Part shown: positions 24,986 through 39,600 of the stretch, piece by piece
How positions within the stretch are numbered: position 1 is the stretch's first letter
Layout: each line of letters opens with the position of its first letter
From: Marchantia polymorpha subsp. ruderalis
Taxonomy: Eukaryota > Streptophyta > Marchantiopsida > Marchantiales > Marchantiaceae
DNA: 64,000 nt
NCBI GenBank assembly: GCA_037833965.1
Contig: AP031353.1
Span: 14,076,501-14,140,500 of the forward strand
Direction: 5' to 3'
Made by a program: the position numbers and the translations under genes
The notes under the pieces: generated by a model
Database searches by the model: none
What the model saw: the letters and a program-made list of their open reading frames with translations, nothing else
Told to the model about the DNA's origin: nothing

Positions 24986-27900
24986 TTATAAAATGTCCGA
25001 ATTCGATGGTGAGGGAGGACCATCGAAGAAGTTGGATGAGGACGATGGAAAATTCTGATATCGCCGGTCTTCGTCCTTCGAAATATCCTTGTAGCTTGGT
25101 GGCTCCTCATTTCTCGTGTAAGGCCTGTAACTAGGCTCTTCATCCTTGTAACCACCAGGTGCGTCCAATCTCGCGTAATTGTTTGATTCTCCAACAAGTG
25201 ACCTTCTGACGTTGCTTATAACCCCACCATCACCCATCATGCCACCTGGCCACTGCTGCTGCGACATTGGAGCGGGTGAGAAGCCTGGTGGACTTTGTGG
25301 CCTCCCCGCCCCTACACCACCAAACGCGTCTTGTGTCATCATAAGTGACTTCCTCACAGCGCTGTGTTCCGGTCCATGAGTCCTGGATTTCCTCCTCTCT
25401 TCCACGGCCTCCCTCCTTTCTTCCTTCAGAGAATTCCTTCGTGCTTGTCTGTTCGCCCGTCCGGCCGAAGTTTCATTCCACGATCCACTTTCCACCTCAG
25501 CTCCACCTGTCACGGTTCCATGTGAGACATTACATGCGGGGTTGATGTTTAAAATTTCCTTCCGGTCGTACTAGAATGCAAAGTGTGGTGCTTTCGACAT
25601 CAAGACGATGAAGGTTGTCAAAGCTAACTGACCAGATATGTTTCCGGCATCCTGTGCGTTACTGGCTCCTCCCAAGCCAAGAGCTTGAAGAGCCCCCTGG
25701 GCCGCAGGTCCACTGCTTATACTTTGGCCATAAGTTTTCCAACACATGTAGAAAGCGCCACCAAATATAATTATGCAGATAATTACTCCAATTGCGCTGC
25801 CAGCTGAGCTTCCTTTCGGTACGTTGCCATCAGTGCTCTTTACCGAAACGTTGAAGCTCATGCTCAGATTCTTTAATACAAGCGCATCTGGAACTTTTAA
25901 GCACTGCCCGGCTGGAATCATTACGTACCCCTTTAAACACATGTCGCATGCATCTCCTTGATATCCTGAAATGCAAGAAATTTCGTCCATGTCAATCTAA
26001 CCGGGATACGAGGAATGTGTCAACATTCATGATGGACAGTCGACGACCTTCATACGCGGGGATGATTGTGGATCCAATACTCAAGCCTATTGTTTCGGTC
26101 TGTATTAGAAATGAACAGAGGACACGACAATGCTTGAAGCTACAAATTGCCGCCAAAGTCTGCTAGTTGACAGAAGGACTATACAGTCGCTCCACAGACT
26201 GAATATTGTACTCGTCTGCTCCACCCTATGACATGAAGACTTCCGCTGCCGGATTCCAAGTTGGGAAGAGCCCATTGAGTAGGGATCCGACTTAATCCTG
26301 ATCGAGAAAACCATCTGCCTAGATCTGCAGTCCAGCTTTCTGATCCGTTTATGTCTTACACCTGATCCATTAGCTGATTCGGGAACAGCGTGTTTGAGTT
26401 CTTTACCCTCGAAGCAATCACATTGGCCGCTGGCGTCATGGCAGATGCCGTTTTTAGAGCAAGGCACATGGCTTCGTGGACCATCAAGAGTGATTGGACA
26501 GGCGATAGGTACATAAGGGCAGTCTGCTGAGCAGCAAGGCCCGTCTGTTGTCGAACTCTGTCCATTCTGACTACATCTTTCACCCCGCTCGCACATTCCG
26601 TTTCCGCAAACTCCGGCTCTTGCCACATGCTGCACCTCTTTTATCTTTAAGCCTTTTATGAACTGTAAGACGCAAGCATAACAATGTTCTGCATCAGTTG
26701 ACTGAGGTTGCATGTGTCCATTACGCAGTAGACATAGGAGCCAACAACCTTACGTCTCGCAGTATAACGTCTGTTTTTCGTGAGAAATGTATCGACCCGA
26801 AGTTTGAAAGACAGACGAGAGGACGGAACTATCAACATGTGAAAGAGAATGTAATGAAATGACTGTCCTCGTTCTGTTTCCCATCTTAACCTGGAGACGA
26901 TGGACGTCACAGGTATGAGATTGAAACTGACGTGCTCTGCGTGTACATCCGTTCTGAGCTTTTTATGAGATGATCATTGGTGTTGGTGGAAAAAATTCAT
27001 GTTGTGGAAAGAATGCATACGGACATGAGTTTACAGCAACGACAAAGATGTCAATGGTTGTGCATTTCAACAGCTGGGTCTTATGAATTTTAGATAAATA
27101 AGTACATTAAACTAATATTTCAGTGGTTAGGTCTTTATCCATTGGGGTTGAGAGTGATTGGAAAAAAATACATGTCTTTCCTATAAATACTCTTCAAATA
27201 CCTCATGCATCGCACTTCTGTTATTTCAGACTTACATTAGTTTACGTAAGTGGTAAAACTAATACTTGTGAGGATGTATCCATGTAAGAATTTTACAGTT
27301 GTATGTAATGTCACTATCTAAACATGGTAAAATTCAATGTTTTGAAAATCGACTTTTGCACACGTGATAACGAACCGGGATAGCTGCAGAATCCATAGCA
27401 CACAACTGTTCTACTAAGGACACGTAAAATAAAAGAAGAATGATGACATGAAGAGGGAAGACTATTTCACCGAGAAGATGTGCCCTCTTAGAGTGAATTG
27501 CTCCAGATACACGTGTTCCTTCGAAGCTCACGGAAAGAATGAAAACCTTAACAAACACATACAAATGTAGACTTTGGTAACAACAAAACTGAAGAAGACC
27601 GGGAAGGGACCAAAAAAAAAACAAAAAACAATATGAACACAAACAAGGCTCAAAGGCCATATCTTTAAATACGACTATGACTACTCAGAAACATAGTATT
27701 ATCAGAATGTAAAAGTGAAGGTTGACAGGTACAGAGACGATGTATAAATTGACAATGAAAAATTCTATCTCTTGATCAGGACAATCATGGCTACTAGAGT
27801 CCAAAAACGGGCCGACATGAGGTGCAACTTACCTCTCCGTTTGGGGTATCATCAAGGCTCATCAAGATCTTACTGACATCAGCCTCTTCAATTGTCATAA

Positions 27901-30900
27901 AAGTCAAATTTACCTGCATAAGTGACGAGCATAAAGCCGTCGGACAGTGACAAAGTTTTGGATCAAGAGAAACCTCAGACATTTGAAACTCAACGAGTAC
28001 TTTTTCCAACACAGTTGGTATGGAGCAACCCCGTGTGTTGATTATCACAGCATTCTGACGAAGGCCCTTACGTTCTATGAAATTGATAGTTACCAAAGGG
28101 ATGGGAAGAACACTGAAGTTAAATATTGCAAGCAGCTGTGCATGTCCAGTTCCAAGACAGCCAAGCTTCATTTCAGAAATCGTGCTACAGTCTCCAACTA
28201 AAGTGTTCATTGTCTCCACTCCTGTCAAAACTAGTGCCTCCGTGGCAACCTGCAGTCTGGCGGCAACCTGCACCAAATTCAGTCATAACATGGGAGAAAA
28301 GACCAAAGTTTAGTCGGCACCGAGGTTCGAAGTACCTCTACTTGAGGGCGTATCTCAGCCAGGCGTCTTAGATACGCTACAGACTGTTAGCTAGGACCCC
28401 AGATCGCTGAGAACAGAGGAAAAAAACTATAGATGCGTTGTCTACAAAATGTCAACTGCATCAGCAACTGGGGAGGCTAAAAGAGACCTATGGATCAAAC
28501 GCGGCACTATGGACCTCTCGAGTGAACGAGGAAGTTATTGACAGCTAATAGGGATCTATCTGCAGGATTTTATAAGTCTACAACAATTGCTATTTTACTG
28601 CAAGTTGATGAGGCAGGATACCTGCATGACAAAGAGGTTCACAAAGAAGTAAGAAGAGCATCTACCTTCATCATAAAGTCTATCATGAAAGCTTTCCAAT
28701 TTACAGAAGAATTTCTGGTGACGTCAAGGGAATCATCCAGATGTGCTAGCATTGAGACATTTGTTGCGCATGTCGTGCCATCACCATCACAAATATAACA
28801 CTCATCCAGTCTTCCACTTAGACAGCAAATTCCTTTCTCATCGCGAATGGAGGGGCAGCACTGGTTTTGTGAGTCGACCGATCTGAGGCCAATAAAATGC
28901 ATATCGGGAACTTAGATAGTCTCGATTGAAAGGGACAATATATTTCATATACGGGTTTGATTTAAAAAAAACTATCTTCGGTATTTCTAGCTAGAGAAAA
29001 TTACTCTCTTCTTAGCACCACGCCCACTTTAAACCTAGTTCCTCTATTGTACGAGATAATTGTCAATATTCTCCTTCGTCTGATTCAAATAAGTATTCTC
29101 CGAACATACATGAACCATCGTCAGAATTAAGTTTCATGTATACAGTTGCCTTAATTTTCTGATCCTCTTCCTTTATGAAAAGCCGTCCTACATTCTTGTA
29201 AGTTTACTCTGAGTGCCCTATTGAGCATGGAAGTGATCTGTGTTATTTCTGACCTCTGAGAGACAAATGATGTTCCGTGTTCACTACTATCCCATATCAT
29301 AGGAGTCTCGCGTTCAAAAGTCAGTACTTACATGTGAGGTCCATTACAGATTCCACAAGCGTCGAGCGAGCCAACGCAGCATGCACCATTCTACGGAAAA
29401 ATGTGCAGAATGAGTAACTCAATAGACGCAGGTAGCTCAAGGTCAATTGTTTTTAAACCGTCACAGAAAGGAAGAGACAGAAGAGACAGGGCAGGGGATG
29501 AAACTGACAACGTCTAGAAATGCATCATGATACAAACAGCAGTGTTGCTTGACGTCGATCGTTGCATAAGGGCAGCAGCCGACAGATCCATCTTTCAACA
29601 CGCCGATTGGATTGCCTTTGCAGACTAAAGGTCTCTCACAGTAATCTCCTCCCCACTTGTCCATGCAAGCGCACGTGCCATTCTGTAGTTCAATCAGTTC
29701 TGTATGTTAATTTTTGCATGATAAACCATAGACTAGATTTATACAACTTTTGAGACTGTATGTTTCTCAAAATGAAAAATAAATGTGAGCAAGGCATTAC
29801 ATATAGTGTCATGAAGTAAGATATTAGGTAAGAGTTAACTACATATCAATTGGCGTCATTTGGCAAACAAATTGGCATCCATTTCAAACTCACAAATCTA
29901 AATCGAAGTTTTTGAGATACTTAGCACACTGCGTCATATGCAAAGAAATGCCTCAATGTGGGCTGGCAAACATTCTACTCGCTTCATGTCACCTGGTTGT
30001 GTACCTTGCATTGTCCGTTGTTTGAACAGTTGTTATATCCGCAATAGTCGCAGACAAGAGAAGGTTGTTGACAAGCAGTTCTACTTTTCGGCTTAGTCCC
30101 AGGATCACAAAATGAATCCGCTACCACTTGTCCTCCACCATCTACACACTGGTATTAACGACTTGAAATTAACTTCCACTTCCACGAATGTTGAAAGTAA
30201 AAAAAACAGATTTTGCTTTACACGCAAACGTTGGAGATTTATAAGATGGATCCCTAAAAGAGGGCATACCGCAACTACACGATCTTTTGTAGCGTTGCAC
30301 ACATATGGGCAGTCCTCCCAGCGCCCAATCAACCAAGCGTAGGTTTGACAAGGCTGGCACAAGCAGAATTTACTGTAAGTACCAAACGATCTGTTACATT
30401 GTCTAAATAAACGACGACTGTAAGACTACTGAGTCGAATAACGGCGATATGTTAGCGCGGGTATACTAGCAGGGAGTGGAAATATGCAGGGTATCTAACA
30501 ACTGTGTCTCATGGGGTCAATGAGTGTGTTGGACCATGTCTCCTTTCGTGTTAGCATTACCATAACCGTGTCTTTTGAGCTTAACGTCAATAGCTTGCTG
30601 TGCTCCATATGGAACATGACTAAGTCAATTTGCCAGATGAAGTATTTCGCCGCAGGCAGCACAAGCTAACCGTAAACTTTTATTACGGGAAATTAACGTA
30701 AAAGACTTACAAAACATGGCCTTTCTACGAAAAGAGATCATGAAGTTGGAAAATCATCAACACTGTGGGGCTTACTTGAGTGTTGCACTCTAGCTCTCTC
30801 AAAGGTGCAAAAAGGTTATCGCACATCCCGTCATCTACAACCGCGCCATTTAAATAACAAGCAGTGGTTCGATACTTCCTGCCTCCTGCACATGGAACGT

Positions 30901-33347
30901 TGCAGAAGTCCCAAGGTGCAACTTCCCAGCGTGACTCGTTGCATGCTTGTTGGTTACAGGTCTGTATTATGTCAGAATCAATTTCTCCGCCACACCTTTC
31001 TGGATGTGCTGTGTTCCCCATGTTGTCCATACAGATGACCTGTCTGCGAGTACAGTAAACAAATTAATTATATTGTCAAAACCATTATCGCCCCTTGTTT
31101 GTTTTCTTCGAAAAATCAACAATCTCCCAAATAAGTACGCATGGCAAAGATAGAATATTCTCTGGTCACAGCTACTAAGGTTCCTCGCGATTCATGCCCA
31201 CCACTTCAACTGATTCACGGAAAATCACCTCTTCTGTATGCCTGCTCCACAACTTCGATTACATTCATCCCAGGGTCCTTCGAAGATGGTGTAGTTGTTA
31301 CATGCGACCAGATTGCACACCTGGAGATAAAGAGTTCATGAGTTTGGCATAAGTGGCAATCCATACACACCTTTCAGCCTCTTGCAATAGCAAGATTTAG
31401 CATAAAGCCACGATGTAAAGTACGAAGACCTACAACAGTATGGGGATCGATGACCAAGCATTCACACAATACTTAAATCACCCTGACCGGAAACTCAAAA
31501 ACTTCTTGTACCTGGTATATAACGGGCACTGGTATTTGGGCACAGTTCCATGTATCAACCTTTGAGTAATTTCCTGTGAAGCATTGCATCACTGCTTGCT
31601 GCCAACAAAATTGAGTAAAGTTGTGGAGACCAAATTGTCTCGCTTTTGACATTTTACATCCACAATTTACGCTGATTTGGATGTCAGAGGGAAGTACATT
31701 GCAATCAGCTGTTTTGACTCACGCCGACTCTAATTCGTACCGTTGATAATTGCACTCAGAGATGCTACGCAGGCTCATGGTTCAAGCAAAGGTCAACTAC
31801 TAGTACCATATTTGTCATTCAGTGATAGTAGTGAAGTTCCTCAATTATGAGTTGCGAAGATATCAACACAAGATTGCAAATCAATTGCCATCAGACAAAT
31901 CTTGTCCCTGGTTAAACAAACGAACAGGTTTACTCGCTATTGATAAGATCGTCGAGCAACCTAACCAAACACAACAGAGCAGAAAACTCGGTGTAAATTC
32001 TATCATGAGTTTTCAGTTTGTTACACTTTATTCAAGCGGACATAGTCGACTGGCTTCACGACTTGAAACAAATGACTCGATCTCTGTGGATACCTGGAGA
32101 CCACCAGCACAATGCTTGTCACAGGGACCCCACCTCACTGGACTCCAGAAGAACTCGGCCTGAATAGGTAACGGGGCTGGAACTGGTGGACAGTCGGCAC
32201 CCTTCCAAAGTGTGCAGATTTCCTGGGCTGACCGGATAGATGTAAAGAAGCTAGAGAGCATAACTGGGATAGATGTTGGAACAGGCTGTGGGTTTGCGAC
32301 CACTGCACAAAAAAGGGACCCAATTAGATTACTGAGATGATGACTAAAGCATTCAGTTTCTTACACTCTGAACATATGATTTATTAGGTAGATCGGGAAC
32401 AAGTTTCTTTGCTGCAGGAGTCAAATTTCTCGACAAGGTTTTGGACATTCAATTATTGCTCAGTGTCAATATCAGCATCTTATACGAGTTACACATAAGT
32501 AGAAAATTAATCTAACACCCGTGGAAAGGTACACTAAGATAGAGAAAATGCAAAGCAGTACCTGTAACCGCTATCACGAATGCTGTTAATGCAATTTCAG
32601 TACGGAGGTTGCTAATTACGGTTATCCTAGTCCTGTGCTGGAAGAAAAGTACTTGTACCTACTTGAAAGTGCTAGAACACTCTTATTGCTGCCGGATGAA
32701 ACAATATAAATTCCTTCTATCGAGCAAATAAAATGCAGCTAAACAAGAAACCGACAAGTGGTAACGACAATTAACACTAATGTCGTGAGTGAACGAGAAT
32801 CCAATCCAACCCTGTGCTCGAGGAATACTATGTCCGTGTTGTAGAAACAATTTCTGTTGATAACTGCCTTGATGTTCGATGTTTTAGCTGAACGTCAAGG
32901 CAGTTCTGACGTTCGACGAAAACATTGCAGTGAATGAGTGGGGTTGATTTGCAGCAAACCGACTTTATGTAAAGTTTCGCAGGTTGGTGGTCAGATTGTT
33001 TGAGTGTTTTGAATGTTTTTGTCGTACGGCTGTCGACAATTTCATGATCGCTACCCTATCGATCAGAGATAGTTGCTAACGGCAAGGGCACTCCTTGCGG
33101 TAAGAAGATACTGATAAAATGGAGCCATTGTGTTTGATATCCAACTATGTATTTTCAGATAGATTCTTAATTGTTGTTAATGACTCCCCTTTTTATATAT
33201 GAGCTACGGCAATACTAACAGTAGAATGTGGAAAACACAAAACTTGAACTCAACATATATCGAACATTATCATCTCTAGCAGAAAGTAGTACTCACAAGG
33301 AGAACCAAGACCATATATGTATATTTCCAAAGGACCACCTCCTCCAT
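24986..33347 (-). CDS. TSP1/EGF-repeat single-pass membrane protein with PPxY tail
   Basis: This encodes a large secretory-pathway membrane protein, read through many small exons. Those placed with matching phases are 32637-32562, 32302-32094, 31598-31512, 31320-31229, 31043-30776, 30353-30270, 30148-30005 and one from 29682. A possible first exon is 33347-33297 (MEEVVLWKYTYMVLVLL). A hydrophobic leader (EIALTAFVIAVTVV) precedes about four thrombospondin type-1 repeats: WGPCDKHCAGG, PWDECNRSCGAG, PWDFCNVPCAGGRKYRT and RWEDCPYVC. An EGF-like module follows (NNCSNNGQCKNGTCACMDKW), then Cys repeats such as DACGICNG and CYICDGDGTTC. After a membrane-proximal domain (28.3-27.8 kb) come CGNGMCERGERC and a second EGF-like module. 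The TM helix (AIGVIICIIIFGGAFYMCW) lies at about 25.8-25.7 kb. The roughly 175-residue tail is basic, then Gly/Pro-rich, with EEPPSYKD. No ligand or function is known to me. Intermediate exon ends are approximate. Confidence 0.75.
32862..32905. repeat. Inverted repeat with 16-bp arms
   Basis: The arms aactgccttgatgttc (32862-32877) and gaacgtcaaggcagtt (32890-32905) are complementary except for one position that would be a G-U pair in RNA. The loop is 12 nt. It lies within the proposed first intron of the TSP1 gene, or just upstream of it if the gene starts later. It could be a small hairpin transcript, a MITE remnant or chance. Confidence 0.6.
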
Positions 33348-33637
33348 GGTATCCATCGATCATCTGCAACCGAAGGCAAAAGGAAAGTCTTAACCTTTAA
33401 TTCCAAGTCGTCTCAGCGATTATGCAGAGCGAGGCTCAGTTGCGTAGGCTATATTAATGCAAACTAGTTCCATGCACTTGAACTTGGAGCATGAAGTGTC
33501 ATCGAAGAGTACAATCAGAGCCCTTTGACCATTCTGTTCACGCCGACTTAAATGGTCCAGACTTCAGACTTCAACATCTAGACTCATTTGCTACTGATCA
33601 TCCCTGGGCATGATGCGTATCAACTTGAGTGAAAGGA

Positions 33638-36600
33638 TCAGAAGCATACTATAATATATACGTGACCAGCCACCATTGGAACATTGATGAGCATAGATTT
33701 TGAGCCACAATAGTCGTCATTCCAGGCGACCAAAGACAGATTCTTCTTCTCAAGCTTTTTGTACTCATACACAGACAAAAGCGAGTCGAACTGAGTAGTT
33801 GCGCCACATAACGAGATATTGATAAACTGCGAGCAGGAAGTTGGTTTCTCCACGCTTTAGAAGGACAGCATGAAATTCACGATACATATATTGGCCCAAA
33901 TTGGCCCTAAGATATTTTTGTACGGGGAAACAGAGCCCCCGTTGTCAACCATCTTGTTTCATCTGCTGTGAGTTGTTTCATTAGCAATCAACGTACAAGG
34001 CGAGTTCAATCAACTAAAGAATCAAGAGAAGCTCAAACAAAGGTTGTATACAGGGTATGTAAGACATCAATAAGAAGGTCAGATGACTCACATCGATAAC
34101 TAGATCTGTTAAGACCGAAAACGACATATGAACACGCGTCTCAACTTAGAAAATAGGGTAGGACAGTGTCTAACTAGCATACCGTATTTGCAGAAGGTGT
34201 GTACTGAAACAACAAATCGGGCCCATTGCTATGACACCTTGCATCGAATGATTCATTATAGATATCCTGATATTGGGAAGAATCATCAATGTAGTAAAAA
34301 GGTAGTGAAGGTATCACTTTCGGATAATCGACATCCTGGCCGCAGCGGTTAGTTGCTGTCTTTTTACAGACACCTGAAGATCAATATCAGTGATATTCAG
34401 TGCATGTAATACGGAGAGACTAAACCGAGAAGAAAGAACGTCAGTGAAGCCCACATTCATACGCAGCTTTTCTAAATAGTTAATGGAGACACATGAAAAT
34501 TATGTACCAAGACGAATTTCAGCATGCTAAGTTTTTCTCCAGATTAAAAGAGATAGCTCAGTCAAAGCCATGTGCCCCTTATTTCACAGTCCGGAATATC
34601 CGACTTAGTGATCGAGGATGAATAGATGTGGTTTTAAATCTCGCACAGTCCGATCACTTAGTGCACAGAAACTAGTTGCATAGCCCGTAGCATCGGCTTC
34701 ATCTAGCATGATGTACACACTAATGTATTTGACCGCCGGATATTGGGAAAAATGTTTCATTCAGTATGATAATTAGAAGGAAAATGTGGGGGAACGTAAT
34801 AAATGGCAAAATCTGGAGGTAGTTAGAGTCAGATGTCAAAAACATGAAATATTTATCATAATATACTGCCATACAGCTTACACTCTCTACACAAGCTTAA
34901 TTGACATTAGACATACCTGTATCTTGAGCAGTTACCCAGCCTTCTGGCGATGCGACGAAACGTGTATCCTTACTATTGAAGATCCATTGTATCGGGGCAG
35001 AATGGTCCAAGTAATCTATTGAGAGATTGGAAAGGGGAAGTAAGTATGTGGTCTGAAACAGCTGTGAGTTTTCAGCTTCACGACGCGACGACAGGAGGAA
35101 TGAGGAACAAGCCAAAAATGTGTATGCGGCAATCACCTGATCAACAAGTACAGAAAGGATGCGTGATTAACTCAGCAGCCCAGCACAAGTCCAGGAACGA
35201 GAACTTTACATGTAGCGAAACAATAGGACTGACTGACTGACCAACGCCTTCAGAAGCTCTCAATGCTAGATTCTTGTGAATTCTCGAAGTAATTCCTTCG
35301 GCGACTTGGACATATCTTAACAGTACTAAATCAACTTAACTTGACTGCGCACATGAGCAACCTTAGACCAACAGGACTGTTCCAATATTCCTATAAATTA
35401 CTGTAAAAGATTTCCAAGGAGAACAAATAGCATCCTCTAATCTGCTGGCTATCCCATCGTGCACACTACGTACATGAAGCCAGTAGAAACATATTCGAGG
35501 ATAAAAACAGAAGAGATCGCAGAAATAAGAGTCAGTCGATGCGTAATGTTCAGAACTTCTAGCAGAGGGAAAAAGGCTGATCCGGGTGAAGAAGGGCAAA
35601 AACTGACAATGAAGATATTATCATGAGGCATACTTTTTCTCAGGATTTTTGAAGATTTAGCTCTCTTAAAAAAGAAGCTGACCTGAATTCGGAAGCAGCA
35701 CAAGATTTATGGTTTTCGAATTTGACCATGTAGCATCTGCCGGGAACAGAAGAAGTTTGGGGGAGAAATATCCTGACAAAGACAACACATACAACTAGTT
35801 ACAGATTAAAGATACCATCAGCAATATCTATGCCTACTGCGCTAGGATTAAGAGAAGTTAATTTGAGAGGCATCCAAAGAATCTGCTGTTGTAGTCAATT
35901 GGGTTTGTCTGAACAATTTCATAACTTACGTACGCATCTCATACATATGATAGAGCTTATGATGTCAGGTGATAAATTCATTTAAGAAGCTCAAGACTGC
36001 AATAATATACCTATGGTTGGGTCAACTTCTGGTGTCAAAAATACCGTAGTAGCGGGTTTTATGAGGAGATTAACCACAACTGGGTATGTTGAATTTTCTG
36101 AAGCATTATAGAATGAGCGCGGGCTAATTCTGTAGAAAATTTGTTTCGTATTTGTGTTGAGGAGCCTTGTTGTTGTTCCAGGTTTCAAATTGGTTGTAGA
36201 TACGGCATTGGATTCTGTAGCATCCATAAGACTCTGTCTTATGTCGACAGGATTGGCAAGAGGATTCTGACTAAGATACAGCGCGGCTGCTCCGGCCTGC
36301 TAACAGTGCAGGAGCATCAAAACCTTGTATATCACTCCAGTACAGATGAAAATGCAAGTACTGAACTCTAAACTTATAATATAGATGGCAAAGCCAGAAG
36401 GTGAATGACGCACCACGTGAGGACATGCCATAGAGGTCCCTGAGAGAGTGGCATAAGATGTATCATTTTGAAAGTATGAGCTGTAGACCAATTCACCCTG
36501 AAAATCAAATCCCAAGTACAAGAGAAAGCACGGTTTAGATGTCTCTAAACGTCCGAGTCTGCAGCGTTCAGGCAATTTTCAACTCAGAATCTCTGAAATG

Positions 36601-39600
36601 CTTACAGTGCCTTCTTATAGGTAAAGGGGCAAGGACACCCGCTAAGCTATGGTTAGGATAGGTACATAAAATCATCAAGTCAGACCAGTCCTCTGGGAGA
36701 ACGTCATTTGGCCCTTCGAAACTTCAACGTGGATACGAAGCAGAGCATGGAAGGAGCAAACCACACATCTGACCTCACATCTGACCTCCCTATCTACGAT
36801 GTATTCTCGACCCGTGGCTTTCAAGCAATATTTAGAGGGGAGTCCGTGCCTTGAAACACAAGTTTCTTCAAGTTCTCAACTGGGATCATCCCACTTAAAG
36901 CCAAGAAGAGCAAGATGAATACCTCCCTGGTCTAATAACTTACTGGGGCAAACATCGTTGTGCAAGGACCGTAGTTAGAAAACCAGCTCATTTCATTGAG
37001 GGAATTTGTGGATCCAACAGTTATAACAGAGGCTGCATGTGCTGGAGAGAAGTTGCAAGCTTCCTGCATAAGGTTTCCGGCTGCAGCAATCTGTCAAAGG
37101 ACCGATCATCTGCTTAGCAAGATGGTGGCAAGTTCCATCATCTAGAACGGCGACAAAGCAAGATCCTCGATCATAGTGCTAAACCGATTATCCAAAAGCA
37201 TCAAATAATACTTACACCGATGACCCCAGTTCGGTTGACCATATTGTTGATTGCTTGGTCAATACTGATAGACGCTCGTGTCGATACAGACATCGATAAT
37301 ACAGCTGGACGAATCAGATTCACTGAAACCCAGTCCAGACCAGCGATAAGAGCACCATATGAGCCACTTCCATCGCACCCCATTATACGTACTGGATGCA
37401 ATAACACGTCTTTTGCGACACCCGTCCTCACACCACCCACAATACCTGCATTTATTGTAGGTCGAAAATTGTCTCAATTGGTTCCGTGAGACAAATGTCA
37501 CGAATAGTATTTGTAAATTTGCATGGATCTCAATAGCCTGTTTTACAAAGTGATCAACAAACTGATAGAAGTAAAAGCTTTATTTGCTAGTAAGCTGTCC
37601 AAATATTATGAAGCCTCTGAGAGTGGAAGTGCATTCGACATAGCCTGCTTACTTCGTGTCTGCTGTAAACAGAAATTTTATACCTGCACAATGTGTACCG
37701 TGACCATTACAATCACTGGTGCCGTTTCCATCCTGAATACCATCAAAGCCATCAAGACATCTCGATAGTGGAATGCCTGTTGTCTTATTAAGCCTCCCAT
37801 CCTGATAGCGAAACTCTTTATGGCTGCATCTTATACCCTATGGAAAGTAAAAGCACTTATCAACACTTTTAGGTTGCTCACTTCAACTTCATCTAAGACT
37901 TCTTCGGAAAAAAGTCTTTCTTCTTCATCTCAGAAATGTGTTTGATTGAGGTGCATATACTGTATGGAGTAATCGCTCTTGACATAAAATATTGAGTCCA
38001 ATTATTCGAGGTTTTGAATTTCTTTGGCTCTGGAGGTTTTCGTTACCGTGTCCAGTACATAAACATGAACGCCAGTTCCACTTGAAGTAGAAGTATAGAG
38101 CCCATTCAAGAGACTTTGACCAGCGAAATGATCAATCCGGTCGAGGCCCCAACTGGGAGGATTTCCTTGCACGGTACTCCCGCAGACTCTCAACTTTCCA
38201 TCAACCTCCACAAAATCGACAGAAGTAGCCTCTTTTGATAGCAGTTGAGACAGATTGCCTCCGTTGATCAAAATGAGCATTCCAAGCCAAACTGTTGTGT
38301 ACCTGCATACTTAAAAATGACAGAACATTCGCTTTTAGGATTACAAAGGAGCAGTATATTCGGCACAACTTGCCTCCACATAAAAATTGACCAACAAATT
38401 TCACTCCATAAGATAAAACTTAATTGTCCACAAAAGTAGCCTCCTTGATTCCGACTGAGTGCTCCTTTCAAAATCTAATGTACACAGCCACACTAACTAA
38501 GCCAAACTAAGACACGATGATCATCAGGTAAGCACTAAATATATGTATCCGATGAAAAAAATATAAAGGAGCGTGATGCTTGGGAAAATAATTGCCACTT
38601 CAAGAGATTACACGCACAGACATCCAGCAGAAATAGACGCCTTCCTTCCTACAGTCTTCGTGGAAGTAAGAAATGTCATACTTGTAGATGCAGGTGCCTG
38701 AATACATATCAGATTTACGCGAAACCGCTCGATCACAAATCGCATTGACAGTACTTGACGTTTCGTTGTCCTTCAATTTGATCAAATACCTGACATAGAA
38801 GACATATAAGATTGTATTATTCTAATAAAAATTATTCGGTTTTATCTTCTAGGACATGCGAAACACATGAAAATTCTTATTCTTAGCATCATGTCTTCAA
38901 TGCGAAGATTCTGCCTTGCTGTTCAATATAAAAGGTGGAAACGCCTGAGACTGTGTGATACGACACAGATATTTGATGCCAGCTGGCGAGCAACATAAGA
39001 ATTTTGGAATAACAAGAACTCAAATTACTGTGGCAGCTGAACATCTAACTACATAGAAAGCAGAAACTGCTGGAAGCATGTTTCAGAGACATATTTCGCC
39101 TAAAGTCAAAGACTCATCGCTTGAGAAAGGAATTGACAAGGCCATTTAGACAGCAAACTAAAAACATATCGAAAGACTCCATGATAGAGGCCCTCCAACA
39201 GGAAGTAGAAACATGTCTGTAGGCTGATATCAAACAGTGCAGGCTACTGTACTGGTAAAATGTAATGGGCTGTCCTGAGCCACTTGAGAACGTGCAATAG
39301 CGAGTCAGTGGAGCAATATACTGATCTAGCTGAGAACAATGCAGTGCTGCTTCGGTTGGTGCAGAAGTGCTGCAAACTGCACTGTGAATCCATGTCTTCA
39401 TACAGAGAAGGGGTGTGAGATTATTCAGCGATCAGAATGGCTACCTCGCAGGAATTTTGAAGTTTTGAAGTTGAACCACGCCAGTACCGTTAATGTCGTA
39501 TATATTGCCACAATTGTATATCTTGACCTGCCCTTTGCCCAGGCTGCATTCCTTATAATGTGGGCGAGTGTGAGCAGAGCCGTCGTCAGCATTCGCCTGC

